Below are positions 19,499-32,257 of a stretch of 64,000 nt of DNA, piece after piece. The stretch comes from Calliphora vicina (lineage: Eukaryota; Arthropoda; Insecta; Diptera; Calliphoridae). The first letter of the stretch is position 1. Every line of letters starts with the position of its first letter. The translations under genes and the position numbers were made by a program. The notes under the pieces are model-generated. The model saw only the letters and a list, made by a program, of their open reading frames with translations, was not told the DNA's origin and made no database searches. Location of the stretch: the NCBI RefSeq assembly GCF_958450345.1, contig NC_088783.1, forward strand, positions 58,752,395-58,816,394, given 5' to 3'.

Positions 19499-20340
19499 AA
19501 GGGTACATATCTGGCATTTATTTTCACTTATTTAATGATTATTACAGTGTAAACAACAAGACTCTTTTTTTTGCTTCGAAAATATCGAATTTTGTGCCCA
19601 CATTGTCATATGAGGGAAGTTTTGACTTCTTTAATTTGAAAAAAAAGTGCCGCTGAAGCACACAGATTGCTCACCGAAGCTTATGGTGAATATGTTTCAT
19701 CAGTTTCAGCATGTGCGGTTCAGAAGTGGTGATTTTGACACGGAAGGCCAGCCAAAAAAGTTTGAGGGCCAAGAATTGGTGGTATTACTCCATGAAGATT
19801 ATTGACAAACTCAAAAAGATCTTTCAAAAGCAGCAGGATTCATCCAAAATCAGGGAAATGGGGTACCATACCAATTGAAGCTGAGAGACTTTGAAAAACT
19901 ATTTTGTTTATTTGAAATGCAGCCTGAACGCTATAAAAGAAAATCAATTTTGCAGCGCATCATTACGATAACTCGAAGCGTAAGAGATCGTATGTGAAGC
20001 CCGGCAAACCAGCGGAATCGACACCAAAGCCAAATAATTTGGTATCTCGGGTTAAAGCTGTGGTGTTTTCGAGTTGATTTGCATTTGTTCAGCTTCTTAG
20101 CGCTAATGGGGGCTAAGGTGGGGGCTATTGCAATACCTGTTAATAACTATTGTGAAAGAAGTGGTTGGGAAGTTTTGCCTCACCTGTCTTCTAGTCCAGA
20201 CCTTGGCCCGTCCGACTATTATTTGTTTCGATCGATACAGAACGCTTCACTTTGGAACAGAGTATCCGATATTGACTTGATTTGTTCTTGGCCTCAAAAG
20301 ATGTACAAATGTTTCAAAATAATAGCGAAACATTAAAAAA
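19499..20340 (+). pseudogene. mariner transposase remnant, copy 1
   Basis: From a 5' untranslated block shared with the 38.3- and 61.55-kb copies, the + strand reads SAAEAHRLLTEAYGEYVSSVSA, then a GxPKKFEGQELVVLLHED, QTQKDLSKA, NGVPYQLKLRDFEK, then GKPAESTPKPN, and finally SGWEVLPHLSSSPDLGPSDYYLFRSIQNASLWN. These are mariner DD34D blocks in family order, including the last catalytic Asp in PSDYYLF. The region with the first two Asp residues is deleted or scrambled, and frames change several times. Confidence 0.85.
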
Positions 20341-20872
20341 AAAGTTATACTCCCAATATAACAAGAATTCTTTATTATAAACGGTTACAAAATCTTCTAA
20401 AAAATGTAGACTTTTATAACATTTCACAACATCATAGTTCTCGTGAAGTAGTTTTTTATATATATGAAACTAATCACGCGATTCTTTAAAGTCCATTCCT
20501 CACCGTTTTATGTTGGATCTTGAAAAGGCTTTCTTCAGCAGACTTTTAATTAGGCTTTAATTTTCAGGATTCTTAACAGAAGTTTCTATGTAGACATTCT
20601 ATGAGGCAGTTCTCCTTACAGGACTTCAACGGAGACCTTTTGAAATAGGTCTTCTAGCAAGCCTCCTAGAGAACCGAGTATGCAATGATACGCCAAGTAA
20701 AATTTAAACGATTTTTGCAATAAGGTTGAGTGTCCTAGTATCTGCAAAATTAGATCTTTCCTAAAGGAAAACAATATATAAATGACAATAAAATCAGATC
20801 AGCTTCATTTAATGTGCATTTTCTCTGAGAAGCGGACACCGCATTAAAAATCCCATGATTGTGTTTCTACAC
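20341..20872. other. no gene seen
   Basis: No coding signal or repeat recognised between the mariner remnant and the MITE. Confidence 0.4.
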
Positions 20873-20874
20873 TA

Positions 20875-21106
20875 CACACAGAAAACAGTTTTTGTTGCCA
20901 ATCGAATGATTCTGCCTTGGTGACCGAATTTTACAGTTGTGGCTACAAAATTTTAGTAGTGTTAATAAAAGTTTGGTTCCTTCAATCGAAATTCTTCTTT
21001 ATCCACTGATTTTCTGTTACTAGAACCGAAAAATTCTATGTGTACAACCGAATCATTTGATTGGCAATAAATGCGGTTGCTATTACACGAATCTGTTTTC
21101 TCTGTG
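20875..21106. mobile_element. 232-bp TA-flanked MITE
   Basis: Left end CACACAGAAAACAG and right end (complement) CACAGAGAAAACAG match at 12 of 14 positions and are flanked by TA (20873-20874, 21107-21108). Further in, GCCAATCGAATGATTC and GAATCATTTGATTGGC form a second imperfect inverted pair. There is no ORF. The TA target suggests mobilisation by a Tc1/mariner enzyme. Confidence 0.75.
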
Positions 21107-21108
21107 TA

Positions 21109-22429
21109 AAAGAAGATTTTCAAATATAGGTTTTCATTAAATATTTGTGACCATATCTTAAAAATAAATAATGTTGGTCTGTGTAATTCGCATGTTCAAC
21201 TAAACGTACCTCCGACATTTAGCGACATTGTTGTACTTGTACATTGTTGTTTCTGTTGTTTGCTGTTAAATACATTGTTGTGTTTTTTAAATACCAAACT
21301 AAATTCACTACTTAGTAGCTGCTTCTTTAAGAAATAATTGTTGCTCTGGTGTTTTTTGACTCCAAAGACAAACACTTCTTATGTGTATAAAGGCAAAGCT
21401 GTTAAATAGCAATAAATGGTTTGCTTAAGACAACGAATGCCTGATCACAGGCATTCTTGCGTACGAACCAGTCTACCAAATGTATTTCTTAAAAATATCC
21501 ATAAAAGCAGCAAGATTTCTGACAATTCCATTCACAAGTCTTAATCTATGTTGACAGAGATTTGAGGATGTTTACTCTTTTGTAACAGCTAAAACTATAC
21601 AGATTTTTAATCCAAGGGTTCAGCATCGAGTTCCAAGCCAAGGATTTTTGCTACTTTTACAAATAAATACGTGGGAGGAAGTGAAATAGGGCTGGCTGAC
21701 CTGTTGAAAATGTGAATGGTATTATAAGACCTGTTGGGGACCACTAGACATTAAGACTGTTGCTTCATCGTGACCTCATTTGGTTTAGAACCCCTTCTGT
21801 TTTATGCTGCTTCTACATGTCTCCTGTGGGCGAACTCCAACTACGACATTCATTCGGTATCCTGCTACCGTCTTTATGAATTACGTTCCTGTCTTCGATC
21901 CAATGGACCCTGCTTATACATCTAGATGTTATCCTGGTATACTCGAAGATAATTCCTAACATGCCTCGCGAGATATTCCTTCTAATATGACTCCTCTAAT
22001 GCCATGTCTTTTCCATGGCAGAATATTATTTGTGCTTGTTATGAGCGATGAGCAAATTTCCTGCATCCTGCATATAGCTCTGAATGTTCTCTTAGAATAC
22101 TCGAAGCTCCTTCCTGACATGCCATCTGGGGTGTTTCCTCTAATGACATCCCAGAAATAACTATATTGTCAGCATGATGTTCCATGAATATGATATCCTT
22201 CGTTTCCTCATTTATATTGCTTTGAATATTTCTTCACTGAGTTTCACAAAACGATTAGATTAAGCTATACCTCCTAGCTCTAGATGATGAAGAGTGTTGA
22301 CGAAGTCTTCGTTGGTGATAGTTCAGGATATGTGCATTGAAAAAGTTGTGTATTTCTCCAAGAGAACGATTAGGTCACAACGTTGTGGTCCCTCGCCGTA
22401 GTGGTGAGTTGTTCACATACAAAATCAAT
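21109..22429. other. moderately GC-balanced decayed DNA, no gene assigned
   Basis: Less AT-rich than its surroundings, with partial internal similarities (CTCGAAG/GACATGCC/TTTCCTCTAATG phrases near 21,950-22,150), suggesting old duplicated sequence. No frame is open for a believable length. Confidence 0.35.
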
Positions 22430-22920
22430 TCCACTCCATGTGTAAGTGCTAGAATAGTAGTGACAGCAGCACCCCTATCTGAGCTAATCCTTACTTAACT
22501 GTTTGAAAGTCTGTATCTAAACTCGAAAAACAAGTTACGGCTCTGATAATCTAGAGATAGATAGATGTTGTTGGGTATTGTGGACTGTAGAATATCCCGG
22601 AAAACTTGCGCCTCGACGATTAAGTAAGAGACTGGAAGATTCTTAAGTTTGTTTCGCCTTCTCTCTCTCAATTCCACACCCTGTAGTAATGCGAGAATAG
22701 GAATGCAAACAGTACCCTTGCCTAAGGTAATCCTTGCATAACTTTTTGAGTATGGTTCTAAACTCGAAAAACCACTTACGGCTCTGATAATCTACTATGC
22801 ATCTCTTCATGTTGTTGGGTATTGTGAACTGCAGGATAGCCTGAAATACTTTCGCCTCGGGGATGGTAAGTTAAAGACGAGAAGATTTGTAAGTTTTGTT
22901 TCGCCTACACTCTCTCAGAT
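22430..22920. repeat. tandem duplication, period about 241 bp
   Basis: ATTCCAC...GTAGAATAG... at about 22,430 recurs at about 22,671. Both units share TCTAAACTCGAAAAAC, TTACGGCTCTGATAATCTA and GTTGTTGGGTATTGTG and end with CTCTCTCA. The copies have diverged by many substitutions, so the duplication is old. No gene is recognised in it. Confidence 0.8.
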
Positions 22921-23174
22921 TGCTCAATGAAAAGCCGGCAAAACAAAGGTGATCACTGTTTAGAGTCGGATATTGTGGTATCCTATTCGAACTGTAGAAT
23001 ACAACTTGCCAAATCCTGAAGTCAAATTTAAGTTTCTTAATTGCAGTTTCCTAAAATTTGTTTTCAACCTGTTTATATCGCTATTCAGCTGGGTAATCAT
23101 TGGGTTGTTGTAACAGGTCTGCTGTCGTGTTCCTTGAATAAGAAACTTCCAGTTGATACTGATGTCACTGAGTT

Positions 23175-24345
23175 AAGAATCTTCGGTCGAGAAAGCCTAG
23201 GGTCGTTCCGGAACGAAGGTCCAATTGTTGAAGGAATGAGATCCAACCACACGGTACTTCGGATATCATCCTAGCGCTTTTGCTAGGAAGTCCGACCGCT
23301 ATCGTGATATTTAGTAAGCCATCGCGATTACCCATAATCCTTGTGAAGGCATCGTTATTCTGACAGCAGAATGTGGATTTCTCAATTTGTTCTGACATCA
23401 TCTCATCCCATCTGCTCTTCCCCAAGGCTAGAATTCCAGAGCTAATTGTGAGCGCTAAATTCATCTAGAGCATGAAGTGTATCACCGTCTTTAAAGATCC
23501 TGATGTTGAAACGGTTGACTGTTGGATAGGTGGCAACTGTAATCAATGTCATCGAAGATCTGACTGCAATTTGACAATCTTCGGTCGAGTTAGCATTGGG
23601 TCGTTTCGGAGCGAAGATCCAATTGTTGAAGGAATGTCATCCAACCGCACGGTACTTCGGATGCCATCCTGGTGCTTTTGCTAGGAAGTCCGGCCGCTGT
23701 CGTGATATAATCCTTGTGGAGGCATCGTTATTCTGATAGCAGAATGTGGATTTCTCAATTTGTTCTGACAACATCTCATCCCATCTGCTCTTCCCCAAGG
23801 CTAGAATTCCAGAGCTAATGGTGAGCGTTAAATTCATCTAGGGCAAGAAGTGTATCACTGTCTAGAAAGTTCCTGATGTTGGAACGTTTGACTGTTGGAC
23901 AGGTGGCAACTGTAATCAATTTGATCGAAGATCTGACTGCAATTTGACAATCTTCGGTAGAGTTAGCATCGGCTCGTTCCGGAACGAAGATCCAATTGTT
24001 GAAGGAACGCGGTCCAACCTGAGGTTGGTACTTCGGTTGTCTTCTCACTGCTTTTGCTGGGAAGTCTGGACGCTATCGTGATACTTAGTGAGCCAGCGCG
24101 TTTACCCATAATCCTTGTGGAGGCATCGTCCTTCTGATAGCAGAATGTGGATTTCTCAATTTGTTCTGACAATATCGCACCTCCCAGGTCTTCCCCAAGG
24201 CTAGAGTTCCAGAGCTAATGGCGTTAAATTCCTCTAGGGCAAGAAGTGTATCACCGTCTAGATAGGTCCTGATATTGGAACCGTTGACTGTTGGACAGTT
24301 GGCAATTGTAATCAATTTGATCGATAAATCTGACTGTAACACTTT
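23175..24345. repeat. three-unit tandem array, period 373-398 bp, with a repeated minus-strand reading frame
   Basis: CTTCGGTCGA-type unit starts are at 23181, 23579 and 23952. Each unit carries TCCAATTGTTGAAGGAA, GCAGAATGTGGATTTCTCAA, CCCCAAGGCTAGA and GTGTATCACYGTC. On the minus strand all three units encode related peptides with ISSGxLALGK, SEQIEKSTFC and FLQQLDLRSGT, partly open (23165-23464, 23637-23837, 23963-24172, 24085-24354). The product is not one I recognise. It may be a piece of an old coding sequence amplified in tandem, or a satellite whose unit is open by chance. Confidence 0.8.
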
Positions 24346-24350
24346 AAACC

Positions 24351-27235
24351 TCAAGGAATTGTTCTCCAGTGACGAGATCTAGATTTTACATGGTGCTATG
24401 GATAATGAATGTTAAGTCCTCGTGTCTTATCAGCAATGTAAACAAGATTATTACATTCAATTATTATTTGATTTAAAGGGTTTGGAGAATTAAAATGGAT
24501 AACGATTTTGAAGGTTTCGCATAAAAGTGTCAATGAAATCGGAAACAAATTAATTTAAATTCAATTAGTCATTAAAAATTATACTTTTGTTGGGCTTTAT
24601 ACTTTAAAGAAGTTTCTGAAATTCAACCCAAATGAATGTTATTCAATTTGTCAACTAAATAAACACTACACATATAAAATACTCAAAATTAATAGTCTGT
24701 TGCAATTTTCCATACAAGTAATAAACTTTAATTTTATATTTTCCAACCGAAATTTATATGAAATTATTAAAGTTGTCTGTCTGACTATAGCGGTCGCTAG
24801 CGGCTGATGGTGTTCCTCCATACTGCCGTTGCCGCAATTGATATAAAACGTGCAGCAAGTGCAACCTTAATTAATTGAACATGTCATAAAAATTACAAAT
24901 TCATGTATGAAACGATATAATATGACTACGAATTTGAGTGCGAGTAACAAAACCTACACATGATTTTTTTCGGTTTTTTTTTAAATAAAGTTTTTAGTTT
25001 TGGTTTTTGCACTAATGAAAATTAGCTTATTTTTGCACGAAACGATACCGCCGAAAAAGAAACAAACTGTATGAATGACTTAATGAATAAATGAGAGAAT
25101 GAATGGACGACGAATGTTTAAACATGTGACTGGTCGCCATCACTCTGTTTGAAAGTGTTGGCTGGTTGGTTCGGCTGGTTAATTTAGTGGTGTGGTGGTG
25201 GTTTGTTGGCAACGAGGGTTGGTTATCATTTCGCAAGCAACCACTTTGAAGTAATGCAACTTTAAGGCTTCAAAAGTGGAAGTTATTTCAACTCTTAATA
25301 GTGAATAAAGCACTCAGGAGTGATCTAGATTGAGACTGAGTTTCCAGCTTAGAATCATCGTTAGTTCTTTTAGAGTCAATCGCAAATAACTGCTTTCAAT
25401 ATCCGAAAAAAGAAGAAATGATGTTCAAAATTCTACTTGTCCACAATTCCTGCAAAAGTCGTTGTATTGGAATGTATTTCAATCAGACAGTGTTCAATAA
25501 GAAACCCCCTACATTCGAGAGGTTCTTCCTAAACTATGTAAATGGCGAGTTTGTCCCCTTGGAATTAAGAGTTGATCATATTAGTTAGGTTATTGTACAG
25601 TTGGTTCTTCGGACCCAACTTGACTTTTAAAATTGCTTTATATTTAGAAGATCTTGCTCTAATATGCCACAGCTCTTCCAAATAAAGGGCTCAGCTAATT
25701 TCACCCCACCCTCGTTTCATACATTAAACAAAAAAACTGCAATGTAATGTAATGTGTCAAATTTTTATATATTAATGTCAAAATTGTAGCAGACAAGCAA
25801 AACAGCAACAAAACAAAAAAAGTTATTCAACCTTCATTAAGAAAAGTTCAGATTGTAAACGACAGCACAAGTGTTACTTGTTCATTTTTTCATTTTTATA
25901 TTTGTATTTTTGTGATTTGTTTTTTTTTTCTCTCTCTGATGTCCTCCATATATTTGGGCCACAAAATGCAAAAGCTTTTTGTGCATTTTTATTACTTTAT
26001 TATGATTAAAATGATGCACTCACAACATTGTGTATGTTTTTTTCCTACTTTTAATTTGGCTGTTTAAACAAATCCAAGGACTTAGTGGAGGTTTTTAACT
26101 GATTAACCGACTTTAGAGTCTGTTTGGGATTGGAACTAATTTGTAAATAAACGAATGTTGTGCATAAATTCATTTATTAAGTGAATTAAAATTCAAAAAG
26201 TTATAAAAAAAACACATTTACGTTGTCATTTGTTTATGTTCAGTTTTTTTTTAAATACTTCTTCATCTTTTATATTTATTGCTTAAGGAATTGGGTCAAT
26301 ATGTCATTTGGGCTTGGGTTTTTTTTAGAGATTTATTTAGTTACGTTTTTTTTTGTTGTTGCTGTTTATAAATGGTTAAGCTTTTAATTTGCTGTTAAGT
26401 TGTTAAATTGCAGAAGTGGCCAAAGGTCATGGCTGAGGAATCTGGCATAATGGAATATATATACTAGACTTTATAAACGTAACTTTTATAAATTTTCTGT
26501 ACCTGGACATTTGTCAAAACTTTACAAATAATCAATATTTAATTACTTAAAACAGAAAAAAATCGAATTGCTTAATTAAAAATGTTGTGGGCAATCAGAG
26601 GTCATAAGGTCATTCCTTTCACAAAATGAATGACAAAAAGCTAACAATTAACATCATCCAAATCAAAATTTGTTAATGCAATTACTAAATGACATAATTT
26701 GCAATGACCGGTTTCAGTTTTTTTACTGAAAATTTGTTCACAAAGAAACTAGTATGGATACAGTTTTTTAGTAAGGATTAGAGCAGGATATTCTAAAAAC
26801 TTTTTTTTTTGACAAAAAGAAAAATTATTTTTAATTACTTTCTGAACAAGCTATCCAGTAAAAACCATAGAGAATTATATCTAGAGACGAGACCTCCGAT
26901 TTATCAAACAAAAATACACCAATTCATATTTGATACAACATCGAAACACATTGACTAGCTGGTATTTTGTGGTTGCAAGAGTTAGGTTTCTGACAACAGA
27001 TTTAGGTTTTTGTCAATTACGCCTAGTCGCAATGTTACCCTATGGTACAAAACTCTACTTACCTAGTAAGCCGGCAAGTAATATTGGAGATAAGTGATAA
27101 CTACACTAGTTATGATATAGAACTTACAAAAGGGTTGACTGTCAAATGAACTTTCATACTGAGCTCACATTTTAATATTTATAATCAATATAATGTGGTT
27201 AATCATCATTGGAAGGATGATGAAGGGAGTGGTGT
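24351..27235. other. AT-rich DNA, no gene seen
   Basis: 24,780-25,250 is the least AT-rich part and contains short, well-ordered sequence but no open exon or splice pair. 25,260-27,230 has A/T runs and no coding signal. Confidence 0.4.
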
Positions 27236-27239
27236 TTGT

Positions 27240-28140
27240 GCACATTTGATATGAATTTTACTACATTGAAATGGACAGGAAATATTTCGACATGAAGCTT
27301 ATTCCACATTCTCTGTAGTGTGTTGTGCGATCCACTGAAAAATCAACCAACAATGGATGTAAAAAACTACGGGTGTCGGGAACAAGTTCCATAATTTCAT
27401 CAGAACACATTTAATTGTAGTATCGATAGAACAGTGAGACACAACCCACATTGCCACGAAGCTCCAGAGAATCAATGGAGCTGGATACCCTACTTTCACC
27501 GATAAGTAACTTCAAAGTGGACTTCGAACCGACCGACCCATACTTGAGAGTTGTATTCCATATTGGGTCGGATGTAAGTGGTGTAAATATGAAGGAGCTC
27601 AGACTTTCGACATATGAAAAATGTGTTTCGTCCAGCGAACATCACATTAAATTCTCATGCCTAGTACATCGAAAGCTTCTGATTCCTTAATATTTTCATC
27701 ACCCATAGAAACAAATGAAGCAACATGATCTGTCATGCGTTTTTGTGTTAACAACATTAAGTCTTACGAGCATTAAAATCGACACTGATCGCACAACCCC
27801 ATTTAGAGATTGTCACAAGATCTTGGTCATTCATGTTTTGCCTCATTGTCCCAATTTCCGAAAGGCTTGGCCTATAGTTGAATGTATATGAATACGAAAT
27901 GTTGCTGTCATCTGAAAAGAATAGATAGGGTTTTAAATTTGACTTAGAAGGTGATTTAGAGAAATAAGGAACGGTTCCCCTGAATTAATCTTGAACTCGT
28001 TTGATGAGATCCCATCTACATCAACTCGTACAGTGCGATCTCTGAGAAAGCTCGATATAAAGCGAGAGAAGGCGTTACCGAGACCAAAAGCAATAAGTTT
28101 CGATAAGAGCCCACCATTACACACCCTATCAACAGTCAAC
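27240..28140 (-). pseudogene. LINE ORF2 (CR1/Jockey-like) RT remnant
   Basis: From 28,139 leftward the minus strand gives VDRVCNGGLLSKLIAFGLG, FISSFLRDRTVRVDVDG and SSNEFKINSGEP, matching the palm region FDRVWHxGLLxKL...RxxxVxVDGxSSxxFxxNSGVPQGS. Further left come SEIGTMRQNMND, FNARKTQ.C, FVSMGDENIKES, TKHIFE, KYNSQVWVG and CGNVGCVSLFYRYY, again in the order of a LINE ORF2. The YADD region and several joints are lost to frameshifts. Part of the 3' end resembles 16,650-17,150 closely, so both belong to one family. Confidence 0.7.
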
Positions 28141-28739
28141 TTTGGGCGATAAGTTCTCTACTCTTATCGGATTTTCTCTTTAAGAGTTTGGAAGTCGCTG
28201 GTTTGCTCACATAGAAAATAGCAAAGACTTTTTTGGTCAATCTTATCAGCCACTGCTAGTCGCTAAAACAAGGAAAGATATCTCTCAAAATATCCATTGT
28301 CGTGGGAGATGCTTATGCAGAATAATGCTTCTGGTGTAGAATACACAGATCTGCAGTTCCAATACATCAATTTGCGGCATGAAAACTTATGTATCATCTC
28401 TATTTATGCATATTTGCAATTATTTTCGCATTCTTATCAGATATTCTTTCTGAAAGCTTCCGAATTCTACCGCATGTTTACAAATTAAGTCTGGAGCTGG
28501 ATTAAATTAGGTTATATTGCCCGCTACTCTAAGTGGCCAAATATGTGTGCTGTTTCCTGCTGTAATACAGCTACAGATATAAAAATTCATCAATTATTAA
28601 GTGTCATGTATCTGATCTTTTAACCGCATTTTTAATCGCTCTGAAATGAACTTGCGGCTGTATGTTATCGCACCCTTGTTTAATAATCTCTTTGAGAGCT
28701 TCCAAAATCTGTGAATTCTGAACTGCATTCCATGGTTTC
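28141..28739. other. no gene seen
   Basis: No open frame or recognised repeat. Confidence 0.35.
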
Positions 28740-29060
28740 AATGAAAGGAGTGCAATTTAATCTAACTGCCTGAACGAAGTATTTGAGTGAATCTATAATC
28801 AGTTTACTGTCGATTGCCGCGGCGCACTTCATGTCATTTTCACATGACGCATTTCAGAATGTATTTCTTTATTTCGTGTACGCATTTATTAAAAATATGC
28901 AACATGCACTGTATGCTAAGGTTTTCATGAAGTTTCAAAGCTGTCAAAATGCAGCTTTAAGGATCATCACAGGCTGCTTTCGAATAGTCGCGTGCTAATG
29001 TCAGGACAGAAATGTATATGTACAAGTAAATCGTCCATAATATGCACAGAGCTGAACTTG
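28740..29060 (+). pseudogene. LOA-like LINE ORF2 fragment
   Basis: The + strand contains FQSCQNAALRIITGCFR (from about 28,930), the conserved LQxxQNxALRxITGC block found after the RT domain in LOA/R1-type fly LINEs. Neighbouring frames are decayed. A 3' piece of a similar element lies at 36.44-36.97 kb. Confidence 0.55.
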
Positions 29061-31985
29061 TCGCGTAAATGCACAGAGATGAACCTTTAGCGTAGTTCTA
29101 GTACAACTGAGGACGAATTAAACAATATTCTTTCTCCTTTGAAAGCTAAAATGCATAAGATTGCAATTTTGCTTTTTAAATTACTTGACTTAACAAATTT
29201 CGTGTCGTGTACTTGTAAATAAATCGCGCCATTTACTTTTCATGTTGGCCTGATCTGCCTGGAATGTGTGATAATAATTTATACTCTTCTCTTACACATT
29301 CTCTCTTTCATGCATAAATATTTATTTATTTGTTGTAAATGTCCGTTTATTGGATTCCTTAACAGAACAAAAAATTCTTAATAATAATTCAATTGCTTTC
29401 TTTATTGCTTCTTTTCATGTTTTTTTTTTCATTTAATTTTGCATTCATTCTTTTATTACGAATATTGGCTGGCCAAGATATGAGGAGATTCTTCATCATC
29501 ATCATCACCACCATCTTCATTCGTTTGCTGCCATTGTAGTTTTTAATTTTTAAAGTTCATTTTCAGTTAAAAATAACTGAATTGACTGACTGCACAACGG
29601 ACAAGTGCAAATGCACTTTTTTTGAAATGCACACAAATTGCAAAATAAAAGAGGAGAAAAAAACTATGGTAATTTTTTTTATTATACAAATTGTACTTAC
29701 TTGCAAATGCCTTAAGCATGAAACTAAAGCGGTATGGTGTGTGTTTGAGTGGATGTACGAGGGTTTGCTAAGTAATTTTTTAAAGGAATTTTCAAAAAGT
29801 TTTCTTCATAAAGATTGCTACTAAAAAGATTGTGCAGAAGAGAGATTGAAATAATTTTTTTGCAAAGAAGAGTTTTATTTTTTTTCAACAACCCTCGCAA
29901 TATTTCTTTGCAGAAGTCTGCGGCCTGCCCGCATTTATTTACGCATTGACTCTGCAACAGGCACGCATTTCACAGTTGCATCATTTGCTTGAAATAGTTG
30001 TTTTTTATTATTAAAATATTTTTGTTTTTTTTACCGGCATTTGGCGTTTTCTTCTTCATTTTATGGGTTTTTCGTAAGTTTTTTTTCTCCCAACTTGTTT
30101 TAATTTTATTTCGTATGCAAAAGAAATTCCTCAGGCCACAAGACGCCAGCATTTGTGATTTATTTTTAGGTATGTTTTTGTGTTTTTTTCTTTTGTTCTA
30201 CTGCAGAGTGCGTTTTCAAAACGTAATAAATACATGCGTTGCTCTGGTCCTCCCAGCGATTATTTATGGTTATTATTTCACTTCGTTGTTTCTGCCATAC
30301 ATTCATACATCATTTTTATTATATTTCAGATTCAAAGTTTTTGATTTTATGAGATTTTCCGCAGTATGCAAATATTATTTTCTCGCTGTGGCGTAAATCT
30401 GGCTCTTCTAATTAAATACTCCTACTTTTTGCATGTTTAAAGTTTTTAGAAACCGTAATAAATGGGTGTAAACCTTTAACTTAAACGTCGTTAGAATTAT
30501 TAGTTTTTTTATGCGAAAAGTTTGACAGTTTTTATAAGCATTTTGAGTGTTTCTATTTAGCTGAACTTCCGGGATAATTTAATGTGGTCGGCACAAACAG
30601 AACCTGCTACATTATTAAATACAGTGTGCGACACAAATGTGTAAATGATGGTCATATATTTACACTTTGTGATACAATATTTAAAGTGCAATGTTTATAA
30701 AGAAACGTTTTGTGTTTTTTTAAACAATATTTATTAAGGATATTTTAGGACTAAATAAACACCCTTCATTGCATAAAAACCACATCTTTTGATTTCTCTA
30801 AGAGATGTACGTTTTAAAATTTTAATTTAATAGCATGAAGATAGTTTTGGTTGTACCTCACGGGGATTATTTTCTTCTACTGATGCAACTAGACGCTATA
30901 CAGTGAGACCATCTTTAAACAATAGAATTGAATTCCGTCCACAAATTGGTGCTGGAAAAGCTAAACCAAATATATTCGCCATGTTCTCAACAGATTTAAA
31001 GAAATATTGAATTTGGTGGATATTTTTCGATAGGAGAGACCATTTTTCAGCTGCTCTGTAACAGATTTTGAATCTTCGGTGCTAATCTTCTTCATATTCA
31101 ATATTCCTTAAAGAATTGTAAATTGTTAACTAGTAACATGTTTTAACTAACTGTCATTAAAGAAATTCATAGCACTGAATACAATAGATATTGCGTGCAC
31201 GGATGCGAAGACAATTAGAGATGAATCTGTCCGAATGGGGTTTTTACATTATCAAGTCCCGTTTTGCATCCTTAGATAGTAAAAAACCCAACGTCGCTAG
31301 ATCTGGGATCTCCTTTCGGTTTTCCAGAATTGACGAAAGTGGTACCATTGGTGTTCGACATAATTCCATTGTCAGACCACCTTGTCTAACAATCTTTGAT
31401 ATTACGATGTAAATGACTCTACCTTTGACGCGTGGTATAGTCATTTCGACTCCACCTAACTGTTCGAGCGCAGTGAACTACCATGTCAACCATCCATCCA
31501 TCCACATTGTCTCGAATAGACCCAGAATAAAAGTTCGTATTTTCCAAACTGCCGACATATTTGAGCAAATCTCGTTGGTTCCAGAAGCGTTCTTATTTAT
31601 ATTCCATGTTCGAAGTCGTGTCCTTGTTTTATAGCTAAAAGTCTTCAACAGTTAGGCATCATTTAGATTTTCATTTGTTGTGGTTTCCTTAAAATTTAAG
31701 ATGAAATGGAGATGAGACAATCGCATCCAATTTTGGTATCGGGGCTGCCGGTAGAGCATTTAGACATGCTTGAATTATCAGAGTGGATTATGAGCCGCAT
31801 CTTACTCCAGCCATGTTATTCTAAGGATCATTGGCGACTCGGATACTTGATAGGATCGTTGAATAGTCCCTCCGATACTCTCTCTTTAAAACCGCTGAAA
31901 TGTTGTATGCCACTGTATCTACTGAATGTTCCACTATCCGTAACCTGTGGACGAGTCCGGTAGCATTTCAGATGATGCTCTTTTC
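29061..31985. other. AT-rich DNA, no gene assigned
   Basis: Contains a CATCATCATCACCACCATC simple repeat (about 29,493-29,518) and strongly T-rich sequence (29,980-30,370) whose Phe/Leu-rich open frame I regard as chance. 31,180-31,960 is GC-balanced and may be decayed transposon coding DNA, but no motif convinced me. Confidence 0.4.
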
Positions 31986-32043
31986 ATAACATCGTTTAAA
32001 ATGGGTCTGTATCCGATTCCAGTCACAATAATATTGCCACCGT
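31986..32043 (-). pseudogene. short Tc1 transposase relic
   Basis: CATAACATCGTTTAAAATGG, then CTGTATCC and CATAATATTGCCACCG in shortened form match 52,664-52,780 of Tc1 copy B, with an internal gap. A third trace of the same transposon family in this window. Confidence 0.65.
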
Positions 32044-32134
32044 TGTTGTTGTAACAGTTCGACTGTGACCGATTGTTCTTTCCTTTTTTATATTTTTGTA
32101 CACAAAATTCGTTGTTGTATTTTCAATTTAAAAT

Positions 32135-32256
32135 GAAAATAGAAATTATTCGGTTAATCGAATAATTTTAAATTAACCGAATAAATCTAAACCTCGATTA
32201 ATTATTTGCTCGATTAACCGATTAAACCAGAAACCCGATTAATTGAATACCCTACT
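32135..32256. mobile_element. hAT-like element end (ATTCGATTAA-rich)
   Basis: Repeated ATTCGGTTAATCGA-type words end in GAATACCCTA (about 32,246-32,255). The same kind of end closes the block at 33,662, in the same orientation, so these are the right ends of two copies. Confidence 0.45.
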
Positions 32257-32257
32257 A

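Noticed and set aside
25027..25236. 69-aa Ser/His/Thr-rich frame on minus
   Set aside because: Low-complexity composition and no motif or splice context.
30150..30180. second ratchet-like site TTTTTAG|GTATGT on +
   Set aside because: Weak pyrimidine tract and non-optimal donor; not convincing beside the 55,300 site.
29998..30396. 132-aa open frame on +, very Phe/Leu-rich
   Set aside because: Made by T-rich DNA; no motif, no good start context, and overlapped by an equally open antisense frame.
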